From positions 1 through 64,000 of the forward strand of contig JARYLU010000011.1 of assembly GCA_029907475.1 (NCBI GenBank): a stretch of DNA of 64,000 nt, in the 5' to 3' direction. Under the pieces are notes generated by a model. That model worked only from the letters and a program-made list of their open reading frames with translations, was not told the origin of the DNA and did no database searches. The translations under genes and the position numbers were made by a program. This stretch comes from Bacillota bacterium (GTDB lineage Bacteria; Bacillota; DSM-12270; Thermacetogeniales; Thermacetogeniaceae). This document shows, one piece after another, positions 26,880 through 34,391 of this stretch. Numbering within the stretch: the stretch's first letter is position 1; the number at the start of each line of letters is the position of its first letter.

Positions 26880-27709
26880 CTGATAAGTCCCCGCTGCCAG
26901 GCCAGAAAGCGATCCCGGAAGCGGAAAATAACAGTTAAGAGTGTTGAAAAAAGCAGTGCCATGATCAGGAGGGCTCCGTAAACCTTGTCGTACTCGGCCC
27001 ACCCCTGAGCCCACTGCACGTACCAGCCCAGCCCCGCTTTCACACCGAGCATCTCAGCCACAACCAGGGTTGCAAAGGAAAGCCCCAACCCCATGAAAAG
27101 CCCGACGAAAATCGAAGGAAGCGCCGCGGGAATCGCCACTTTCCACAAAAGAACCCACCCCCCGGCCCCCAGCGTCCGTGCCACCTCCAGGTAGGACCTG
27201 TTCACCCCTGCCACCCCCGACCAGGTGAGAATGGTCACGGGAAACCAGGCGCTCAGCGCCAGGAGAAAAATGCTGGCGGAGAAGCTACTGGGAAAAAGTA
27301 CCATTGCAAGGGGAATCCAGGCCGGTGCGGGGATGGGGCCCATAAAGCGGAGCACCGGCTGGAGCCAGTATTCCCCCTGCCTGAACCAGCCCATCAAGAT
27401 GCCGGTTCCAAGCCCCGCAAGAGTTCCGGCAAGGTAACCCAGGCCAAGCAGACGAAGGGAATGGACGATGCTCAGGCCGAGCAGGGAGCGGTCCCGCCAG
27501 AGTTCGAATAGAATCTCACCTGGAGCCGGAAAATACGGGAGAGGAAGCAGGCGCAACCTGCTTGTAAGCAGATCCCACAGCAAGACGAGCACCAGTATCG
27601 CCAGAAGAAGAGGAACCTGACGCCCCCAGGGCTCTTTTAAGGCTTTTTGCAACCGCACCAGCCTCCGGCTGAGATCGATCCGTCCCGAAACTGCCTCCAT
27701 TAAAATCAC
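26873..27709 (-). CDS. SsuC/TauC-like ABC transporter permease
   Basis: 278 residues with about six membrane helices. The EAA loop region is VARTLGAGGWVLLWKVAIPAALPSIFVGL, and LLPLPYFPAPGEILFELWRDRSLLG is the typical N-terminus of nitrate/sulfonate/taurine permeases. It works with the SsuB-like ATPase and lipoprotein nearby. It follows cysK2 by 13 bp. Confidence 0.92.
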   Translation of the reverse strand: MILMEAVSGRIDLSRRLVRLQKALKEPWGRQVPLLLAILVLVLLWDLLTSRLRLLPLPYFPAPGEILFELWRDRSLLGLSIVHSLRLLGLGYLAGTLAGLGTGILMGWFRQGEYWLQPVLRFMGPIPAPAWIPLAMVLFPSSFSASIFLLALSAWFPVTILTWSGVAGVNRSYLEVARTLGAGGWVLLWKVAIPAALPSIFVGLFMGLGLSFATLVVAEMLGVKAGLGWYVQWAQGWAEYDKVYGALLIMALLFSTLLTVIFRFRDRFLAWQRGLIRW

Positions 27710-27722
27710 CTTCCTCCTGGCT

Positions 27723-28712
27723 TCAGCACCGGGCCTGAACGGCAGCCAGGTTAAGCACGCCCCGCAACTGGTTGATGTTTTCCTCTTCCTGGAAGAGGGT
27801 GGTGCTCAAGTAACGTTCCCCCGTATCGGGGAGAATGACTACGATCAGCTTCCCTTGATTTTCGGGGCGCCGGGCCACCAGCCGGGCTGCAAAGGCCGCC
27901 GCGCCTGAAGAAACCCCGACCAGCAGCCCGAGGCTGCGCGCCAGCATCCGGCTGGTTGCAGCCGCCTCCTCGTAGCGGACCTGGATAATTTCATCAACAA
28001 GGGACAGGTTGAGCACCTCGGGGATAAAACCCGCACCGATCCCCTGAATGCGGTGCGGCCCCGGCTTCCCTCCCGAGAGCACGGGGGACTCCGCCGGCTC
28101 GACGGCAACGATCTTCAACGACTCCTTGCGGGGTTTCAGCGCTTCTGCGACACCGGTAATCGTTCCCCCCGTGCCGACTCCGCCCACAACAACATCCACC
28201 TGGCCTTCGGTATCCTCCCAAATCTCGAGAGCCGTGGTGGCGCGGTGGATAGCCGGATTCGCGGGATTCCGGAACTGCTGGGGAATAAAGGAATTCGGGA
28301 TCTGAGCCGCCAGCTCTTCTGCCTTCCGGACCGCTCCTTTCATTCCCTCTGCACCGGGTGTCAGGACCAGTTCTGCCCCGTATGCTTTCAGGAGGTTGCG
28401 CCGCTCGATGCTCATTGTCTCGGGCATCGTGAGAATCAAGCGGTAACCCCTGGCGGCGCAGACAAAGGCGAGGGCAATCCCCGTGTTCCCGCTGGTGGGC
28501 TCGATGATCACCGTATCCTTGTTAATCAATCCCCGCTCCTCGGCATCTTTGATCATGGCGTAGCCGATCCGGTCCTTGACGCTGCCGGCAGGGTTGAAGG
28601 ACTCCAGCTTTCCCGCGATCTCTGCACCTGTACCCTGAGAAAGCGTTTTCAGGCGCAGCAAGGGTGTACCCCCAATCAGCTCCGTCAGGTTTTCATAAAT
28701 GCGCATGAACAT
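27723..28712 (-). CDS. cysK: Cysteine synthase A (second copy)
   Basis: 329 residues from ATG 28712 (GGAG upstream), [19 protein letters not shown]. It has the PLP lysine in [10 protein letters not shown], the canonical EPTSGNTG substrate loop, [13 protein letters not shown] and [12 protein letters not shown]. It forms cysteine from O-acetylserine (made by CysE) and sulfide. First gene of the transporter-cysK1-metY run. The C-terminal ~20 residues extend past the usual end. Confidence 0.95.
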   Translation of the reverse strand: MFMRIYENLTELIGGTPLLRLKTLSQGTGAEIAGKLESFNPAGSVKDRIGYAMIKDAEERGLINKDTVIIEPTSGNTGIALAFVCAARGYRLILTMPETMSIERRNLLKAYGAELVLTPGAEGMKGAVRKAEELAAQIPNSFIPQQFRNPANPAIHRATTALEIWEDTEGQVDVVVGGVGTGGTITGVAEALKPRKESLKIVAVEPAESPVLSGGKPGPHRIQGIGAGFIPEVLNLSLVDEIIQVRYEEAAATSRMLARSLGLLVGVSSGAAAFAARLVARRPENQGKLIVVILPDTGERYLSTTLFQEEENINQLRGVLNLAAVQARC

Positions 28713-28797
28713 TTCCACTCCTTCTCTTAAAAATTTTTGAGTCTCTTCCAGCCCGGGTGCTCCCCATCCCATGCCCGGAAAATGCCATTTTAAAACG

Positions 28798-28828
28798 AAA
28801 GACCAGGCAAGAAACTTGCCTGGCCTCC
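28798..28828 (-). terminator. Terminator after yezD
   Basis: CCAGGCAAG TTT CTTGCCTGG stem with tail TCTTTCGTTTT on the minus strand, 27 bp after the yezD stop. Confidence 0.8.
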
Positions 28829-28854
28829 GGTTGTCCGGTCAGCCTCTCGTTTGC

Positions 28855-29037
28855 TCAACAGAGGCGAACTTTTTCAATTCTTTCCATTTGGACTATTTTC
28901 CCGTCCTGCACCACGAGGGTCACACTTCCGTAGCGGAGATCCTTTAAAAGCAAGAGAAGCCCTTTCAGCCAGGGTGCCTGTGCTACGGATTTAACATCTT
29001 CCCCTTCCCTCTCCAGAAAAAACTGGCGCGCACCCAC
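28855..29037 (-). CDS. yezD: YezD-like DUF2292 small protein
   Basis: 60 residues. The C-terminal half, LLLLKDLRYGSVTLVVQDGKIVQMERIEKVRL, is characteristic of the YezD/DUF2292 family, short proteins often next to sulfate or sulfonate assimilation genes. Start is GTG 29037 with AAGGAGG upstream. It forms its own unit between metC and cysK2, with a promoter and terminator. Molecular function unknown. Confidence 0.85.
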   Translation of the reverse strand: MGARQFFLEREGEDVKSVAQAPWLKGLLLLLKDLRYGSVTLVVQDGKIVQMERIEKVRLC

Positions 29038-29103
29038 AGCCTCACCCTCCTTCCCGACTCAGGAATTCCTAGTATGTCACTTGGTTTACTATACTTTTTC
29101 ACC

Positions 29104-29132
29104 AATATAACAATTAATATTGCAGGTGTCAA
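29104..29132 (-). promoter_or_regulatory. Promoter of yezD
   Basis: TTGACA (29127-29132) and TATATT (29104-29109), spacer 17 bp, minus strand, about 65 bp upstream of the start codon. Confidence 0.72.
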
Positions 29133-29220
29133 GGGGCTAAGAAGAAAAAATATAAAAAATTTGCCGGAAATTAAAAATGCCCGTTCCTCTTGGTAATTCC
29201 AAAGAAAGGAGGGTTGGAAG

Positions 29221-30375
29221 CTATTGAAAACTTTGCAAGGCTTGGGCAAGATCTCCCTGCAGGTCTTCAAAATCCTCAAGTCCGACAGAAAGGCGCACCA
29301 GATCCCGGGTCAACCCCAACTCCTGGCGGAAATGTTCGGGAAGGGCGCCGTGTGACATTGTTGCCGGGAGGGTAACGATGCTTTCAACCGCCCCCAGGCT
29401 CGACCCGATTACAGGTAAGTGCAGGCTGTTAATAAACCGGCGCGCCTTCTCTTCATTTCGCAGCCGGAAAGATAAAACTCCCCCTGCCCCCTCGGCCTGG
29501 GCAAGGTGAATATCCCTCCCGGGATGCCCGGGCAGGCCGGGGTAATAAACCTCAACCACCTCCGGATGCCGGGAGAGCCACTCGGCCAGAAGGGCTGCAG
29601 TTTTCTGCTGCTGCTCGATCCTGACCTTTAACGTCTTCAATCCCCGCAAGACCAGCCAGCAGTCGTGGGGCCCCAGAACGGCGCCGGTGCAGTTCTGGAT
29701 AAAGGCGATCTCCTTCCCCAACCGCCGGTCACCCGTCACCACGAGACCTGCAAGGCAATCGCTGTGCCCCCCCAAATATTTTGTGGCGCTGTGGACCACA
29801 ATGTCGATGCCCAGCTCAAGCGGCCGCTGGAGGTAGGGGGTCATCAAGGTGTTGTCGGCAATCGTAATTATTTCATGCTCCCGGGCCAGGGCCGCAGCCT
29901 CCCGCAAATTGGTTATTTTCAGCAGCGGGTTGGAAGGGGTTTCTAAAAATAAGGCCCGGGTTTCCGGTCTGATTGAATCCCTGATCTTGTTTAAATCAGC
30001 GGTGTCGATAAATTCCACCTTAAACCCAAAACGGGGGAGGAGCCGGGAGGCGAGCCGAAAGGTCCCCCCGTAAACGTCGCGGGCGATCAGGATGTGATCC
30101 CCAGCAGCAAAAAGGCAAAAAACCGCGGTGATGGCCGCCATTCCTGAACTGAAGGCAAATCCACATGCTCCTCCCTCTAACCTGGCAATCGCTTCTTCCA
30201 GGACGGCCCGGGTGGGGTTGCCCGTTCTGGTATATTCCCATTTTCCTGCGGTCTCCAGCTCCTTCTGAGCAAAGATGACGCTCTGGTAAATAGGGGTGCT
30301 CACCGCTCCTGTAACCTCGTCCACTTCGTTTCCGGGGTGAATAAGTCTTGTGCCCTTTTTCATGATCATTATCAT
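29221..30375 (-). CDS. metC: Cystathionine lyase-type PLP enzyme (MetC-like)
   Basis: 384 residues of the Cys/Met-metabolism PLP family. TGAVSTPIYQSVIFAQ, YTRTGNPTRAVLEEAIARLEGG and VVHSATKYLGGHSDCLAGLV (PLP lysine) are present. By position after metI it is most likely cystathionine beta-lyase, releasing homocysteine; gamma-lyase activity cannot be excluded from sequence alone. It begins MIMIMKKGT, with several ATG choices. Last gene of the SAM-riboswitch operon, 11 bp after metI. Confidence 0.88.
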   Translation of the reverse strand: MIMIMKKGTRLIHPGNEVDEVTGAVSTPIYQSVIFAQKELETAGKWEYTRTGNPTRAVLEEAIARLEGGACGFAFSSGMAAITAVFCLFAAGDHILIARDVYGGTFRLASRLLPRFGFKVEFIDTADLNKIRDSIRPETRALFLETPSNPLLKITNLREAAALAREHEIITIADNTLMTPYLQRPLELGIDIVVHSATKYLGGHSDCLAGLVVTGDRRLGKEIAFIQNCTGAVLGPHDCWLVLRGLKTLKVRIEQQQKTAALLAEWLSRHPEVVEVYYPGLPGHPGRDIHLAQAEGAGGVLSFRLRNEEKARRFINSLHLPVIGSSLGAVESIVTLPATMSHGALPEHFRQELGLTRDLVRLSVGLEDFEDLQGDLAQALQSFQ

Positions 30376-30386
30376 TCTCCTTAAGA

Positions 30387-31523
30387 TTAAAATTCCAAAG
30401 CCTGTCTCAGGTCGGCTTCCAGATCACCGGGATCCTCCAGTCCCACAGAAAGCCTGAGCAGGCATTCATTTATTCCCAACTGCCGCCTTACATCCAACGG
30501 AATGTCCGCATGAGTCTGGGTTTCCGGGTAGGTGATCAGGGATTCTACTCCCCCGAGGCTTTCAGCAAAAGAGATGATTTTCAGCCTGGCCAGGATCTGG
30601 GGAACCATTTGCTTAGACTTAACTTCGAAAGAAAGCATCGCTCCGAACCCCCCGGCCTGCCTTTTGCAAAGTTCATGCCCCGGGTGACTGGGCAAACCGG
30701 GATAGTAAACTTTTTTGACCGCAGGGTGCCTTTGGAGAAACCGGGCGAGCCGAAGTGCCGTATCCTGGGCCCATTCCAGCCGCGCCGCGAGGGTTTTCAA
30801 GCCCCGCAGGAGGAGCCAGCAGTCCTGAGGGCCCGGAACCGCGCCGGCCGCGTTCTGGATAAAGGCAAGCTTCTCGCCCAGTTCTTCACTCCCGCTTGCA
30901 ATGAGCCCGGCAACCACATCATTGTGACCGCCGATGTATTTGGTGGCGCTGTGGACGACGAGATCCGCACCGAACTCCAGGGGACGCTGCAGATATGGCG
31001 TAAAAAAGGTGTTGTCCACGATGGCCAAAAGACCGGATTGCTTCGCAAGTGCGATAACCGCTTTCAGGTCAATGATTTTCATGAGAGGATTTGTGGGAGT
31101 TTCCACAAAAATTGCCTTCGTTTTTGGAGTGATGCTTTGGCTTAAGCCATCCATGTCAGTAAAGTCAAGAAAAGAAAAGGCAAGACCATAACTGGAACCC
31201 AGGGTTGTAAAGAGGCGGTACGTACCACCATAGAGATCATCCGAAACCAGGATGTGGTCACCTGGCTGAAAGAGGAACATGAGTGCCGTAATTGCAGCCA
31301 TCCCGGAGGCGAAGGCCAGCCCCCTCCGCCCCCCTTCCAGGCTGCAAATGGTTTCCTCCAGTACCTGCCGGGTCGGGTTTCCCGTCCGGCTGTAATCAAA
31401 GCCTGTGCTTTGACCCAAACCGGGGTGACGGAATGTTGCCGTCTGGTAAATCGGCATGCTGATGGCTCCCGTCCTGTAGTCCCAACCCACCCCTGCCTGG
31501 ACAAGCTGTGTTGCCAATTTCAC
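30387..31523 (-). CDS. metI: Cystathionine gamma-synthase / O-acetylhomoserine thiolyase (MetI-like)
   Basis: 378 residues. TGAISMPIYQTATFRHPGLGQSTGFDYSRTGNPTR closely follows the MetI pattern, and VVHSATKYIGGHNDVVAGLI holds the PLP lysine. It joins O-acetylhomoserine with cysteine to give cystathionine. With the next gene it completes transsulfuration. Third gene of the metX operon. Confidence 0.92.
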   Translation of the reverse strand: MKLATQLVQAGVGWDYRTGAISMPIYQTATFRHPGLGQSTGFDYSRTGNPTRQVLEETICSLEGGRRGLAFASGMAAITALMFLFQPGDHILVSDDLYGGTYRLFTTLGSSYGLAFSFLDFTDMDGLSQSITPKTKAIFVETPTNPLMKIIDLKAVIALAKQSGLLAIVDNTFFTPYLQRPLEFGADLVVHSATKYIGGHNDVVAGLIASGSEELGEKLAFIQNAAGAVPGPQDCWLLLRGLKTLAARLEWAQDTALRLARFLQRHPAVKKVYYPGLPSHPGHELCKRQAGGFGAMLSFEVKSKQMVPQILARLKIISFAESLGGVESLITYPETQTHADIPLDVRRQLGINECLLRLSVGLEDPGDLEADLRQALEF

Positions 31524-31550
31524 CTTCGCTCACCTCTCGGAAAATATTTT

Positions 31551-32165
31551 TTATTCATGGGAAGGGCGGGAGACGACAAACAAAACCTCCTCGGCAATTA
31601 CGGCATCCTCCTCACAAAAAGGAAGAACCCTTCCCTCGACCCAAGACAACCCCCGTTCTATCCGGACCTGACTGGAGCGCGCCCAATCGAGAAAATCTCT
31701 TACCGTGAAGAGGTGGATGTTTGGAGTCTCATACCACTGGTAGGGAAGGGCCGGCGTCACCGGCATTCTCCCCGTTAAAATCAGCGAGGCAACGACATGC
31801 CAGTGTCCGAAGTTCGGGAAACTGATCACCCCGGCCCTTCCAACCCGGAGCATTTCCTCAAGAACGAAGAGGGGTTTGTTGACCTCCTGCAGGGTTTTCT
31901 CCAAAACCACAAAATCAAAAAAACCGTCCGGCAAGCCTGTCAGCCCCTCGTCCAGATCCAAATGCAGGACGGGAACCCCCCTGGCGATGGCTCCTGCCAC
32001 CCGGTGAAAATCCTTTTCAATTCCCAGCCCCTCGACTTTCTTCTCTGCCATCAGCCTTGCGAGGAGTTCCCCATCCCCGCAGCCCAGGTCGAGGACAGAG
32101 GACCCCTCGGGGATAAGATCAAAAATGGCCTCGTGATCCCAGCGGTGTTTTCCGTTTCCGTTCAC
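31551..32165 (-). CDS. metW: MetW methyltransferase-like protein
   Basis: 204 residues. SSVLDLGCGDGELLARL is the SAM-binding motif I, and LEKTLQEVNKPLFVLEEMLRVG with SFPNFGHWHVVASLILTGRMPVT is the MetW signature. MetW supports MetX in homoserine acetylation and methionine regulation. The start overlaps the metX stop by 4 bp. The pair is usual in proteobacteria and less common in Firmicutes. Confidence 0.95.
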   Translation of the reverse strand: MNGNGKHRWDHEAIFDLIPEGSSVLDLGCGDGELLARLMAEKKVEGLGIEKDFHRVAGAIARGVPVLHLDLDEGLTGLPDGFFDFVVLEKTLQEVNKPLFVLEEMLRVGRAGVISFPNFGHWHVVASLILTGRMPVTPALPYQWYETPNIHLFTVRDFLDWARSSQVRIERGLSWVEGRVLPFCEEDAVIAEEVLFVVSRPSHE

Positions 32166-33379
32166 GCGAGCCTCCCCCCTTCCAGAAAGGAGCGGACCAG
32201 GCAGGAGAGCTTCTCGACCTCAAGGAGGAAGGCATCATGCCCGTAGGTGGATGGAATATTAACATAACTCACCCGCTTCCTGCTACGGGTCAGGGCAAGC
32301 GCCAGTTCCTTCATCTGCTCCGGTGGATAAAGCCAATCGGAGGAAAAAGAAACCAGGAGCAATCTGCTTTGAATCCTGCTGCAAGCCCGATCCAGGTCCC
32401 CCTCCCCCCAGTTCGCGGCATCATAGTAGTCCATCGCCCGGGTGATGTAAAGGTAGCTGTTGGCGTCAAATCTCTCCACAAAGGCCTCTCCCTGATGCCG
32501 GAGATAGCTCTCAACCTCGAAATCCACGCCCAGGTGAAACCCGGGGCCCTCCCCGTTGCAAAACCTGCGGCCGAATTTCCAGCGCATCGAAACCTCCGAA
32601 AGGTAGGTGATGTGGCCGAGCATCCGGGCGGCCGCAAGCCCCCGGTCCGGCGTCGCCTTCCCGTAGTAGTCGCCGTCTTGAAAATTGGGATCGGTAGTGA
32701 TCGCGTGCCTGGCAACGGCGTTGAAGGCAAGCCCCTGGTCGCTCAGGCGGGCCGCAGAAGCAATGATCAGAGCCGATTCCACACGCTCCGGATAGGCAAG
32801 CGCCCACTCCAGGGCCTGCTGCCCGCCCAGGGAACCCCCTGCCACCGCGCGCAGGCGCGTGATGCCGAGATAACTGACCAGGCGCTCCTGCAGCCGGACC
32901 CAGTCTCCCACGGTTACTACAGGAAAGCGAAGGCCGTAGGGCCGCCCGGTTTCGGGATCGGTGGAAGCGGGGCCTGTTGTTCCGTAGCAGCTTCCCAAAA
33001 GATTGGAACAGATCACGCAGTACTTCGTGGTATCAAAAGCCTTGCCCGGGCCGATCATCCCGTCCCACCAGCCGGGCCTTTTCTTAAGCCAGGGGCGGCC
33101 CAGTTCGTCGGCCCTGGCGCTCCAGCCTGCAGCATGAGCATCTCCCGAAAGGGCGTGCAGGATCAGGATGGCGTTGTCCCGAGCGGGGTTCAGTTCCCCG
33201 TAAACCTCGTACTCCACATCAACGGGAGCAAAGGTTCTCCCGCAGTCGAGGGGAAGGGGGTTTTTTTCATCTGCAAGCCGCACCCGATGCGGCACGGTCC
33301 ACCCTACGGAACGCGGAGAGTCAGGTGGATCATGTTGATCGGGGGCCTTTTTGACGAGAACGTTGAGCGGATCGCTCAC
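32162..33379 (-). CDS. metX: Homoserine O-acetyltransferase
   Basis: About 405 residues from GTG 33379 (VSDPLNVLVKK), downstream of the terminator. An alpha/beta hydrolase: NLLGSCYGTTGPAS, the nucleophile elbow AVAGGSLGGQQALEWA (serine), FSSDWLYPPEQMKELA (Asp) and YGHDAFLLE (His). It acetylates homoserine for MetI and MetY. A frame extending to 33523 would run through the riboswitch and terminator and is rejected. Confidence 0.95.
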   Translation of the reverse strand: MSDPLNVLVKKAPDQHDPPDSPRSVGWTVPHRVRLADEKNPLPLDCGRTFAPVDVEYEVYGELNPARDNAILILHALSGDAHAAGWSARADELGRPWLKKRPGWWDGMIGPGKAFDTTKYCVICSNLLGSCYGTTGPASTDPETGRPYGLRFPVVTVGDWVRLQERLVSYLGITRLRAVAGGSLGGQQALEWALAYPERVESALIIASAARLSDQGLAFNAVARHAITTDPNFQDGDYYGKATPDRGLAAARMLGHITYLSEVSMRWKFGRRFCNGEGPGFHLGVDFEVESYLRHQGEAFVERFDANSYLYITRAMDYYDAANWGEGDLDRACSRIQSRLLLVSFSSDWLYPPEQMKELALALTRSRKRVSYVNIPSTYGHDAFLLEVEKLSCLVRSFLEGGRLA

Positions 33380-33411
33380 CCTGGAACCACCTCGAACCTT
33401 TGACAAGATTG

Positions 33412-33440
33412 AAAAGGCCCTCTTGCATAAGAAGAGGGCC
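33412..33440 (-). terminator. SAM riboswitch terminator
   Basis: GGCCCTCTT CTTATGC AAGAGGGCC followed by TTTT on the minus strand. Its 5' arm can pair alternatively with the 3' side of the aptamer. Confidence 0.85.
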
Positions 33441-33450
33441 GGTATGGCAA

Positions 33451-33590
33451 CTCCTCTTCTTATCTTTCCGGGTTTCCGGTTTCTTCCAGTCATCCCGGCG
33501 GGAATTGGCACCTTTCCCGGCATTCCTGGTGCCGGGATGGTTGCCGAAGGTTCCTCGGGCCCTTCCCTCCCCTTCTCTGGATAAGAAGAT
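33451..33590 (-). ncRNA. SAM-I riboswitch (S-box)
   Basis: Conserved pieces on the minus strand: CTTATCCAGAGAAGGGGAGGGA, GGCCCGAGGAACCTTCGGCAACC in part, GGTGCCAATTCC, and GATGACTGGAAG before the closing AGATAAGAAG. P1 pairs 33579-33590 with 33455-33464. Binding of S-adenosylmethionine would favour the terminator and switch off metX-metW-metI-metC. Confidence 0.95.
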
Positions 33591-33621
33591 ATAACTGATT
33601 AATCTTATTGATTTACTACAA

Positions 33622-33650
33622 AATATATATGCTGCGCATCTCCTTGTCAA
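33622..33650 (-). promoter_or_regulatory. Promoter of the metX operon
   Basis: TTGACA (33645-33650) and TATATT (33622-33627), spacer 17 bp, minus strand, just before the SAM riboswitch. Confidence 0.8.
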
Positions 33651-33661
33651 CTACAATTTTT

Positions 33662-33690
33662 TGAAAAAACCCCGGCCAAAGAGCCGGGGC
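33662..33690 (-). terminator. Terminator of the copA unit
   Basis: CCCCGGC TCTTTG GCCGGGG followed by TTTTTT on the minus strand. It ends the copA-methyltransferase-small protein transcript just before the metX promoter. Confidence 0.88.
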
Positions 33691-33744
33691 TCAAAAAGGA
33701 GTGAGGTATTAGGCCGGCAAGAACGGTTATTCCCACCAGCTATC

Positions 33745-33941
33745 TTAGTGGCAGGAACCGCCCCTGGGGCGCAGAGAGTCATGCGACCGAGGGTTCTCCT
33801 CGTTCCGGCCGGAAGCATCCCCTTCGGCAGCAGAGGTTCCTTTGTTTCGCCGGGAGGACCCCATGTGACCGCAGCAACCGCCGCGCCAGAACATCAAAAA
33901 AACAACGCACCCAAAGCGATCAGCCAGATCCACTTCTCCAC
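33745..33941 (-). pseudogene. Small Cys-rich membrane peptide split by a T7 frameshift
   Basis: From GTG 33941 (GGAGGTG upstream) the frame gives VEKWIWLIALGALFF and then a stop. Directly after a run of seven T (33896-33902 on the plus strand as A) another frame continues as LMFWRGGCCGHMGSS to a stop at 33745. One extra T would join them into a ~65-residue protein with one membrane helix and a GGCCGH motif, like small proteins near metal ATPases in Firmicutes. It may be a sequencing error, a real mutation or programmed slippage. It follows the ICMT-like gene. Confidence 0.5.
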
Positions 33942-33944
33942 CTT

Positions 33945-34379
33945 TCACACCTCCCTGCATGAACTGTACGAATTGAGTGCGGAGCGCCTCAAGAAAGGAA
34001 GAAAGGCCGGGGTTCTCTCTTTATAGAAAAGGTAAGCCTCCCCAAACTCTCTTTCCAGTTCCTTTTCCTCCCTGCCGGCCAAACGCACATAGGCAAGAAC
34101 CACCAGCGGGAACATCAGCAGGCCAGCAATGGTCGGCCACTGGACGATGAGGTCCGCTGCAAAAATGATCAACCCGAGATACTGGGGGTGCCGCAGGTAG
34201 CGATAGATCCCCCCGGTGACCAGTTCTCCCTGGGCGCGGTAAATCCGCCACCATCCTGCAGCCACAAGCGCCATGCCGCCCAGCATGAAAAGGTTCCCAA
34301 GCTGGCAAACGACAAGCGTCCACTTTTCACCTAAAAACAAAGTGGCCAGGAGGTGCCCCCGGGCGTGGTCTCCCATCAA
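33945..34379 (-). CDS. Isoprenylcysteine carboxylmethyltransferase-like membrane protein
   Basis: 144 residues. GGIYRYLRHPQYLGLIIFAADL is the conserved YxxxRHPxYxG core of the ICMT/PEMT family of membrane methyltransferases, followed by REEKELEREFGEAYLFYKERTPAFLPF. Membrane helices flank the core. Such genes often accompany heavy-metal ATPases. The gene lies 12 bp after copA. The substrate is unknown. Confidence 0.85.
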   Translation of the reverse strand: MMGDHARGHLLATLFLGEKWTLVVCQLGNLFMLGGMALVAAGWWRIYRAQGELVTGGIYRYLRHPQYLGLIIFAADLIVQWPTIAGLLMFPLVVLAYVRLAGREEKELEREFGEAYLFYKERTPAFLPFLRRSALNSYSSCREV

Positions 34380-34391
34380 TTTTTTCGTTCT

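Noticed and set aside
29221-31523. metC and metI as a tandem duplication of one gene
   Set aside because: They differ in diagnostic motifs (MetI has GQSTGFDYSRTGNPTR) and are the normal two-step pair of transsulfuration.
32237-33403. A 388-residue plus-strand frame
   Set aside because: It is antisense to metX and its SAM riboswitch region.
33380-33523. An extended metX start at 33523
   Set aside because: The extra sequence is the riboswitch aptamer and terminator, which are not expected to be translated.
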